Source: Pseudomonas avellanae BPIC 631 (GTDB lineage: Bacteria; Pseudomonadota; Gammaproteobacteria; Pseudomonadales; Pseudomonadaceae). From it: a stretch of DNA of 33,331 nt. Made by a program: the position numbers and the translations under genes. The notes beneath the pieces were generated by a model. It worked only from the letters and a program-made list of their open reading frames with translations. It searched no databases and was not told the DNA's origin. Of the stretch, positions 28,261-33,331 are shown piece after piece. Numbering within the stretch: the stretch's first letter is position 1; each line of letters opens with the position of its first letter. The stretch lies in assembly GCF_000444135.1 (NCBI RefSeq), contig NZ_ATDK01000082.1, positions 1 to 33,331 on the forward strand, read 5' to 3'.

Positions 28261-28269
28261 AGCGCTGCT

Positions 28270-28300
28270 GTGGTGTCAGTGCACCTTGCACTGACACCAC
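28270..28300. terminator. Perfect 14-bp hairpin between convergent genes
   Basis: The arms at 28270-28283 and 28287-28300 are perfectly complementary (GTGGTGTCAGTGCA and its complement) with a 3-nt loop. It lies in the 52-bp gap between the stops of the MDR gene (+) and the MFS gene (-). It is a bidirectional terminator or barrier, although a U-tract is missing on both sides. Confidence 0.75.
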
Positions 28301-28312
28301 CACTGCAACTGA

Positions 28313-29509
28313 TCAGGCGGTCTGGGCCTGAACATCGCGCCTGGCTTGGGCACGGCGTGTCAGCACCGAAATGCTCACGGTCAGCACGCCGCACAGGCTG
28401 ATCACCAGCGCCATCGGTGTGGCGGTGCCGTCATGCAACACGCTGACCAGACTGGCCGCCACGGCGGCGACGCTAAATTGCAGGCAACCCAACAAAGCTG
28501 ACGCACTGCCGGCGCGAGCCCATTGGCCATTCATCGCACAGGCAGACGCATTGGGGATGATGCAACCCAGGCTCGCCACACAAATGAACAGCGGCACCAG
28601 CAGCGGCCACAGCGCCTCGGTACGCAGCCCGGTGATCGCGAGCAAAACCAGCGCTGCCGCCAGGTAGATCCAGACCGTGCGTGACAGCAAAAACGCAGGA
28701 CCCGTCTTGCGCAGAATACGGGCGTTGATCTGCGCAACCAGAATGAAGCCCGCCGCATTCATCCCGAACAGCCAGCCGTAATGCTCGGCAGGCACGCCAT
28801 ACAGCTTGATGAACACAAACGGCGACCCGGCGACGTAAGCGAACATCCCTGCCATCGCGATGCCGCCCGTCAGGGCATGACCGATGAAAACGCGGTCTTG
28901 CAGCAGATTGACGTACTGGCGCAACGCGCCGTTCAACGGTTGGCGAGGCGTGCTGGCCGGCATGCTTTCCGGCAGCCACAGCGCAACCGCAGTCAGACAG
29001 GCAGCACTGAACAGCGCGAGGCTGGCAAAGATCGATTGCCAGCCGAAGGTGCTAACCAACACACCGCCCAGCATCGGCGCCAGAATTGGCGCAAGGCCCA
29101 TGACCAGCATCAGCTGCGAAAAGACCTTGGCGGACTCGACCGCATTGCACTTGTCGCTGACGATCGCCCGCGACAGAACCATCCCGGCACAGCCTCCCAG
29201 CGCCTGGATAAAGCGTGCACCGATCAGCCATTCGAGACTCGGCGCAAAGGCGCAAGCCACCGATGCGAGCATGAACAGCGTCACGCCGACCAGCATCGGG
29301 ATCCGCCGGCCAAAGCGGTCAGCCACTGGACCGTAAGCCAGTTGACCGAGCGACAGGCCCAGAAAATAGGCGGCCAGGGTCAACTGCACGTGTTTTTCAT
29401 CGGTCCCGAAATACGAGGCCATGGCCGGGAAGCCGGGAAGATAGAAGTCGATGGCCAGAGGGCCGAAAGCGCTCAGTGAGCCGAGGATAAGGATCGTTCG
29501 TAGGTTCAT
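28313..29509 (-). CDS. Bcr/CflA-family multidrug efflux MFS transporter
   Basis: 398 aa with 12 membrane spans. The start MNLRTILILGSLSAFGPLAIDFYLPGFP is typical of Bcr/CflA drug:proton antiporters (DHA1 family). Motif A, YGPVADRFGRR, is in the loop between spans 2 and 3 (near 60-70), and ARFIQALGGCAGMVLSRAIV (about 98-117) matches motif B/C of the family. It exports drugs such as bicyclomycin or sulfonamides, or metabolites, across the inner membrane. It is convergent with the MDR oxidoreductase. Substrates cannot be read from sequence. Confidence 0.88.
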   Translation of the reverse strand: MNLRTILILGSLSAFGPLAIDFYLPGFPAMASYFGTDEKHVQLTLAAYFLGLSLGQLAYGPVADRFGRRIPMLVGVTLFMLASVACAFAPSLEWLIGARFIQALGGCAGMVLSRAIVSDKCNAVESAKVFSQLMLVMGLAPILAPMLGGVLVSTFGWQSIFASLALFSAACLTAVALWLPESMPASTPRQPLNGALRQYVNLLQDRVFIGHALTGGIAMAGMFAYVAGSPFVFIKLYGVPAEHYGWLFGMNAAGFILVAQINARILRKTGPAFLLSRTVWIYLAAALVLLAITGLRTEALWPLLVPLFICVASLGCIIPNASACAMNGQWARAGSASALLGCLQFSVAAVAASLVSVLHDGTATPMALVISLCGVLTVSISVLTRRAQARRDVQAQTA

Positions 29510-29626
29510 CGGGTGTCCATTAACGGGTGCAGAGCAACGGGCAAGTTTAACCGGCTTACCTGACAGAGAACGACGAACGGGAGAATTAATTCAAAATTTT
29601 TCAGCATGACTTTGGATACATGGAAT

Positions 29627-29648
29627 GGGGAAATCAACCGACTTCCCC
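29627..29648 (-). terminator. Short hairpin downstream of copZ
   Basis: GGGGAA (29627-29632) / TTCCCC (29643-29648) with a 10-nt loop, 9 bp beyond the copZ stop. The stem is short and lacks an adjacent U-tract on the minus strand. Confidence 0.35.
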
Positions 29649-29656
29649 GTTTTGAA

Positions 29657-29854
29657 TCATGCCAATTGCGCCTGATAACCCTCTTCGCCGATCAGCCCGA
29701 TAATTTGCTCCGGCGACAGGCTGCTCTGTACCTTCACCTGTTTGCTGGTCAGTTCGACCTGTACCTCGGCGGCAGGGTCGTCATTTTTGATCGCTTCGGT
29801 CACGGCGCGAACACAGTGCCCGCAGGTCATGCCTTGAACAGTGAATAACTGCAT
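29657..29854 (-). CDS. copZ: Copper chaperone CopZ-like (heavy-metal-associated domain)
   Basis: 65 aa single HMA domain. The metal site is GMTCGHC (Cys11, Cys14) in a ferredoxin-like fold that ends with EEGYQAQLA, a normal length for CopZ/Atx1-type chaperones. It binds Cu(I) in the cytoplasm and passes it to the CopA ATPase or to CueR. Its promoter region carries a CueR operator (29891-29917) oriented for leftward transcription, so it should be copper-induced. An AGGAGTGACAGC ribosome region precedes the ATG. Confidence 0.92.
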   Translation of the reverse strand: MQLFTVQGMTCGHCVRAVTEAIKNDDPAAEVQVELTSKQVKVQSSLSPEQIIGLIGEEGYQAQLA

Positions 29855-29890
29855 GCTGTCACTCCTTCAATGATGGATGGCGCTCATCTT

Positions 29891-29917
29891 CAACCTTGCC
29901 ATCATGGTAAGGTCAAG
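29891..29917 (-). promoter_or_regulatory. CueR operator/promoter for copZ
   Basis: Read on the minus strand: -35 TTGACC, then a 19-bp spacer with the dyad ACCTTACC...GGCAAGGT, then -10 GAAGAT. The 19-bp spacing is the overlong one required by MerR-family activators. It is almost identical to the operator before copA. Confidence 0.85.
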
Positions 29918-30000
29918 TTTCTGTTATCGCTGCCGGGCTGGTATTCGGGCTGATCGTGAGCCAAGCTGACTCATCAACGTTTACATCAGGAGTATCAGCG

Positions 30001-30381
30001 ATGCGCTGGTCAGCAGTGAGCCTCTTCAGCATTCTCGGTTTCTTGGCTATCGCACCGGCCACTCAGGCTGCTCAGGACTACGGCATTCTGATCATTTCCC
30101 GAGAGCGGCTGGAAGTGGCGACCTCCTGCGAGATCGGCATCTATGTTCAGGACCGCCTGGCCGGAAGGCTGTTTCAGGAAGATTCGGTGTCTTTCAACCT
30201 GCCGCCCGGCGAAGTGTCCGTGCGCCTGACCACACTGCGCGGCACCGTGGGCGGCTGCGAAGGCGGGATGGAAGCTGCGCGCAGTACCAAGATCCAGCTG
30301 CATGCCGGGGATATCCTCAAGTACCGCATCGCCACCGACCTGAATGGGCTGTACCTCAAGAAGGCCGACCTCAACTATTGA
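30001..30381 (+). CDS. Small exported protein of unknown function in the copper cluster
   Basis: 126 aa from MRWSAVSLFS with GGAG ahead of the ATG. A Sec signal peptide (SLFSILGFLAIAPATQA) is cut before AQDYG. The mature part of about 103 aa looks all-beta: ILIISRERLEV, IGIYVQDRLAGRLF, VSFNLPPGEVSVRLTTL, IQLHAGDILKYRIA. This resembles the layout of DUF2846/PEGA-like modules, a weak similarity only. It has two cysteines (TSCEIG and GGCEGG) that could form a disulfide or bind metal. It lies between copZ and copA, but neither CueR promoter is oriented to transcribe it. The function is unknown. Confidence 0.75.
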   Translation: MRWSAVSLFSILGFLAIAPATQAAQDYGILIISRERLEVATSCEIGIYVQDRLAGRLFQEDSVSFNLPPGEVSVRLTTLRGTVGGCEGGMEAARSTKIQLHAGDILKYRIATDLNGLYLKKADLNY

Positions 30382-30388
30382 TTCGCGC

Positions 30389-30415
30389 TTGACCTTGCCC
30401 ATGTGGCAAGGTTGA
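30389..30415 (+). promoter_or_regulatory. CueR operator/promoter for copA-cueR
   Basis: TTGACC at 30389-30394, a 19-bp spacer with the dyad ACCTTGCC...GGCAAGGT, and a -10 of GATCCT at 30414-30419. The copA ATG follows at 30451. The layout matches the CueR-regulated copA promoter of enterobacteria. Confidence 0.88.
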
Positions 30416-30450
30416 TCCTTGCAGGCATTCAGTCTCAGGGAGTGTTACAG

Positions 30451-32649
30451 ATGCAAGACACCACCACCTTCGACCTGCCGATCAGCGGCATGACCTGTGC
30501 CAGTTGCGCAGGTCGGGTCGAGCGTGCCTTGGCCAAAGTGCCGGGGGTCAACAGCGTGACGGTCAACCTCGCCAATGAACGCGCGCACGTCAGCGTCGCC
30601 CCGCAAACCGATCCGCACACCCTGATTTCAGCCGTCACCCGCGCAGGCTATGGCGCAACGCTGATTCCGGACAGGCAGGCCGACGCCGAGAAAAAAGTCC
30701 AGCATCTGCACCGCGAGCGCTGGGCATTGCTGCTGGCGATAGCGCTGGCGTTGCCACTGATCGCGCCGATGCTCCTGACGCCGCTGGGCGTGCACTGGAT
30801 GCTTCCCGCATGGGCGCAGTTCGCCCTGGCGACACCGGTGCAGTTCATCCTGGGCGCGCGGTTTTATCTGGCCGCGTGGAAAGCCGTACGCGCAGGCGCA
30901 GGCAACATGGACCTGCTGGTCGCCATCGGCACCAGCGCGGGTTATGGCCTGAGCGTCTATCAATGGCTGCACGCCGCACCGGGTACTACGCCGCACCTGT
31001 ATTTCGAAGCGTCGGCGGCGGTCATCGCCTTGGTGCTGTTGGGCAAATACCTGGAAAGCCGCGCCAAACGCCAGACTGCCAGCGCCATTCGCGCCCTGGA
31101 AGCATTGCGCCCGGACCGCGCCCTACGGCTGACAGAAGGCGTGGAACAAGACGTCGCGATCAGCGAGCTTCGGCTTGGCGACGCTGTGCTGGTCAAGCCA
31201 GGTGAACGCTTTCCTGTGGATGGCGAAGTGCTTGAAGGGCGCAGCCATGCCGATGAAGCGTTGATTACCGGTGAAAGTCTTCCGGTGGCCAAGCAGCCGG
31301 GTGACAAGGTTACTGGCGGAGCCATCAATGCCGAAGGTCGCTTGCTGATTCGTACTGCCGCGCTGGGCGCCGAAACGGTGCTGGCGCGCATCATTCGTCT
31401 GGTCGAAGACGCACAGGCAGGCAAGGCACCGATCCAGAAACTGGTGGATAAAGTCAGTCAGGTGTTTGTACCGACCGTGCTGGTGATCGCTTTCTTCACG
31501 CTGGCGGGCTGGCTGCTGGTCGGTGCATCATTGGAAGTCGCGCTGATCAACGCCGTCGCGGTGCTGGTGATCGCCTGCCCTTGCTCGCTGGGCCTCGCGA
31601 CGCCAACAGCGATCATGGCCGGAACGGGTGTGGCGGCGCGCTACGGCATTCTGATCAAGGACGCAGAAGCACTGGAGCGCGCCCATGACGTGGATGCCGT
31701 AGTGTTCGACAAGACCGGCACGCTGACCTCGGGCACCCCGCGCATCACCAATATGAGCGCGGTGCTGGGCAATGAAGAGCACCTGCTGCAACTGGCGGGC
31801 GCGCTGCAACGTGGCAGCGAACATCCGTTAGCCAAGGCCGTGCTGGACGTCTGCGATGAATGGCAGTTGAAACTCGACCCGGTCGAAAACAGCCACGCTC
31901 TGAGTGGCCGCGGGATCGCCGGCACGGTTCAGGGCCGCGAACTGGCGCTGGGCAATCGGCGCTTGCTGGACGAAAGCGGCCTGCCAATGGGCGAGCTGGC
32001 CGAATCCGCACGCATCTGGGAAGCCGACGGGCGCACCCTGTCCTGGCTGATCGAGCAGGCTCCGGAGCCGAAAGTGATCGGCATGTTTGCGTTTGGGGAC
32101 ACGCTCAAGCCCGGCACTGATCAGGCAATCAAGGCGCTGAACGCGCGCGGCATCACCAGCCATTTGCTGACCGGCGATAACCGCGGCAGCGCGCAGGTGG
32201 TTGCCAGAGCGCTGGGGATACACGACGTACACGCCGAGGTGCTGCCTGCCGACAAGGCAGATACCGTCATGCGGCTGAAAAGCAACCATGTGGTGGCCAT
32301 GGTCGGTGACGGCATCAACGATGCACCGGCGCTGGCGGCGGCTGACGTGGGCATCGCGATGGGCGGCGGGACTGATGTCGCGATGCATGCCGCGGGCATT
32401 ACATTGATGCGCGGCGACCCGCGACTGGTGCCAGCTGCCCTGGACATCAGCCGACGGACCTACGCGAAGATCCGCCAGAACCTGTTCTGGGCGTTCGTCT
32501 ACAACCTGATCGGCATCCCGCTTGCGGCGCTGGGCTACCTCAACCCGGTACTGGCGGGCGCGGCCATGGCGCTGTCCAGCGTCAGTGTGGTGGGCAACGC
32601 CCTGCTGCTGAAAACCTGGAAGCCGCGTGATCTGGAGGACAAACCATGA
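30451..32649 (+). CDS. copA: Copper-exporting P1B-type ATPase
   Basis: 732 aa from [10 protein letters not shown]. The ATG at 30451 is chosen because an upstream in-frame ATG at 30403 would fall inside the CueR operator, and GGGAG precedes 30451. It has one N-terminal HMA domain (GMTCASC, Cys16 and Cys19), eight membrane spans, and the transmembrane metal site Cys376-Pro-Cys378 in [12 protein letters not shown]. The phosphorylation motif is DKTGTLT (Asp420), the nucleotide site is HPLAKAV, and the hinge is GDGINDAP. It pumps Cu(I) out of the cytoplasm using ATP. It overlaps cueR by 4 bp and is induced by CueR. Confidence 0.95.
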   Translation: MQDTTTFDLPISGMTCASCAGRVERALAKVPGVNSVTVNLANERAHVSVAPQTDPHTLISAVTRAGYGATLIPDRQADAEKKVQHLHRERWALLLAIALALPLIAPMLLTPLGVHWMLPAWAQFALATPVQFILGARFYLAAWKAVRAGAGNMDLLVAIGTSAGYGLSVYQWLHAAPGTTPHLYFEASAAVIALVLLGKYLESRAKRQTASAIRALEALRPDRALRLTEGVEQDVAISELRLGDAVLVKPGERFPVDGEVLEGRSHADEALITGESLPVAKQPGDKVTGGAINAEGRLLIRTAALGAETVLARIIRLVEDAQAGKAPIQKLVDKVSQVFVPTVLVIAFFTLAGWLLVGASLEVALINAVAVLVIACPCSLGLATPTAIMAGTGVAARYGILIKDAEALERAHDVDAVVFDKTGTLTSGTPRITNMSAVLGNEEHLLQLAGALQRGSEHPLAKAVLDVCDEWQLKLDPVENSHALSGRGIAGTVQGRELALGNRRLLDESGLPMGELAESARIWEADGRTLSWLIEQAPEPKVIGMFAFGDTLKPGTDQAIKALNARGITSHLLTGDNRGSAQVVARALGIHDVHAEVLPADKADTVMRLKSNHVVAMVGDGINDAPALAAADVGIAMGGGTDVAMHAAGITLMRGDPRLVPAALDISRRTYAKIRQNLFWAFVYNLIGIPLAALGYLNPVLAGAAMALSSVSVVGNALLLKTWKPRDLEDKP

Positions 32650-33047
32650 ACATCGGCCAGGCAGCCAAAAGCAGCGGTTTGAGCGCGAAGATGATCCGCT
32701 ATTACGAGTCCATAGGCCTGCTGAAAGCGGCGCATCGCAGCGACAGCGGTTATCGGTTGTACGGCGCCGAAGACCTGCACACCCTGGCGTTCATCAAACG
32801 CTCACGGGACCTGGGATTTTCGCTGGAAGAGGTCGGCAAACTGCTGACCCTCTGGCAAGACCGCCAACGCGCCAGCGCAGACGTCAAGGCCCTGGCCCGC
32901 CAGCACATCGTCCAGCTAAACCAGAAAATCGACGAACTGGCCAGCCTGCGCGACACGCTTGAGGAACTGGTGGAAAACTGCCAGGGCAACGACCGCGCCG
33001 ACTGCCCGATCCTCAAGGACCTGGCGTCGGGTGGGTGTTGTTCATAG
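32646..33047 (+). CDS. cueR: Copper-responsive MerR-family activator
   Basis: 133 aa. The N-terminal MerR winged helix ([26 protein letters not shown]) is followed by a dimerisation helix and a C-terminal metal loop with Cys112 and Cys120 ([11 protein letters not shown]), the same numbering as E. coli CueR, then a CC tail near the end. It senses Cu(I) with very high affinity and activates promoters with 19-bp spacers, here copZ and copA. Its ATGA overlap with copA makes it part of the operon it activates, giving positive autoregulation. Confidence 0.93.
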   Translation: MNIGQAAKSSGLSAKMIRYYESIGLLKAAHRSDSGYRLYGAEDLHTLAFIKRSRDLGFSLEEVGKLLTLWQDRQRASADVKALARQHIVQLNQKIDELASLRDTLEELVENCQGNDRADCPILKDLASGGCCS

Positions 33048-33068
33048 GTATTCGCGCCGCGCAACAGA

Positions 33069-33112
33069 GGACGCGGAGCGTCCGGAACGGCGTGACGACG
33101 CGGAGCGTCGCA
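33069..33112. repeat. 44-bp double-palindrome repeat, inverted copy of that at 11177-11220
   Basis: GGACGC-GGA-GCGTCC (33069-33083) and CGACGC-GGA-GCGTCG (33096-33110), joined by GGAACGGCGTGA. The reverse complement of 11177-11220 matches along the full length except a few positions, including the loop change CAG to CGG. It lies 21 bp after the cueR stop. Confidence 0.85.
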
Positions 33113-33113
33113 C

Positions 33114-33138
33114 GATGCGGGGCTAAAATCGCCGCATC
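33114..33138. terminator. Hairpin after the copA-cueR operon
   Basis: GATGCGG (33114-33120) / CCGCATC (33132-33138), loop 11 nt, just past the double-palindrome repeat. No U-tract. A possible operon end. Confidence 0.35.
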
Positions 33139-33165
33139 AGGGGGATTACATACTCCTGTGTGAAA

Positions 33166-33271
33166 GGGGCGGCGATCCACATTGCTCACGAAGACGCTGG
33201 TTCAAACGCCCTATTCCCGGGACTGTACCGGCCTCTTCGCGAGCAAGCTCCCACGGCCTTCGGCCAGAATC
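33166..33271. repeat. REPIN, second copy of the type at 21311-21421
   Basis: It begins GGGGCGGCGATCC and ends CTCCCACGGCCTTCGGCCAGAATC like 21311-21421, with TTCGCGAGCAAG near the right arm, but the centre is different. The remaining bases to 33331 show another short GGACGC-type repeat and no gene. Confidence 0.75.
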
Positions 33272-33331
33272 AGAAGCGGACTTGTACATAGCGATGCACC
33301 GGACGCAGAGCGGGCTTCTGCCCGCAGGGCG

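Overview
The window looks like a chromosomal segment of a fluorescent Pseudomonas, most likely of the P. syringae group. The support is the roughly 60% GC coding style, close Pseudomonas-type proteins (adenine deaminase, 8-oxoguanine deaminase, CueR/CopA), and families of short palindromic intergenic repeats of the kind common in that group. I see no rRNA, tRNA, CRISPR, insertion sequence or prophage gene. The species call is inference from memory, not from a search.

Region 1 (1-7040) is nucleobase and beta-amino-acid catabolism. An omega-amino acid:pyruvate aminotransferase and a CoA-acylating (methyl)malonate-semialdehyde dehydrogenase lie on the minus strand. They diverge from a LysR regulator across a 36-bp dyad. 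Next come an NCS2-type xanthine/urate permease, a RutR-like TetR regulator and a YigZ/IMPACT protein. Together they fit the end of reductive pyrimidine breakdown (beta-alanine or beta-aminoisobutyrate to acetyl- or propionyl-CoA) beside purine uptake.

Region 2 (7040-25030) is a purine/nucleoside salvage locus split by unrelated genes. A BMP-type nucleoside ABC transporter has its ATPase and two permeases at 7.5-11.2 kb, but its substrate-binding protein is at 21.9 kb. 8-oxoguanine deaminase follows the permeases and an SDR. A 2OG-Fe(II) oxygenase and adenine deaminase follow the binding protein. Between the halves lie a large gene broken by a one-base frameshift, a ChaA-type cation/proton antiporter, a fecBCDE-like ferric-citrate ABC transporter and a tandem REPIN array.

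The most striking cross-region signal is a shared motif, TGG-N-CAG-N4-TTGC(A/T). It is found 38-57 bp before three transporter genes (NCS2 permease, ABC ATPase, BMP binding protein). It has the exact GG-N10-GC geometry of sigma-54 promoters, which suggests a nitrogen-responsive nucleobase-uptake regulon. The 520-bp gap before the ABC ATPase also holds three perfect 9-mer DnaA boxes.

Region 3 (25080-29510) holds an ArsR-type regulator, an AT-rich gap, a LysR regulator divergent from a quinone-oxidoreductase-like MDR enzyme, and a Bcr/CflA-type MFS exporter.

Region 4 (29650-33331) is a copper homeostasis module: copZ (-), a small exported protein of unknown function, copA and cueR. Two clear CueR operators precede copZ and copA. 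The window ends in palindromic repeats.
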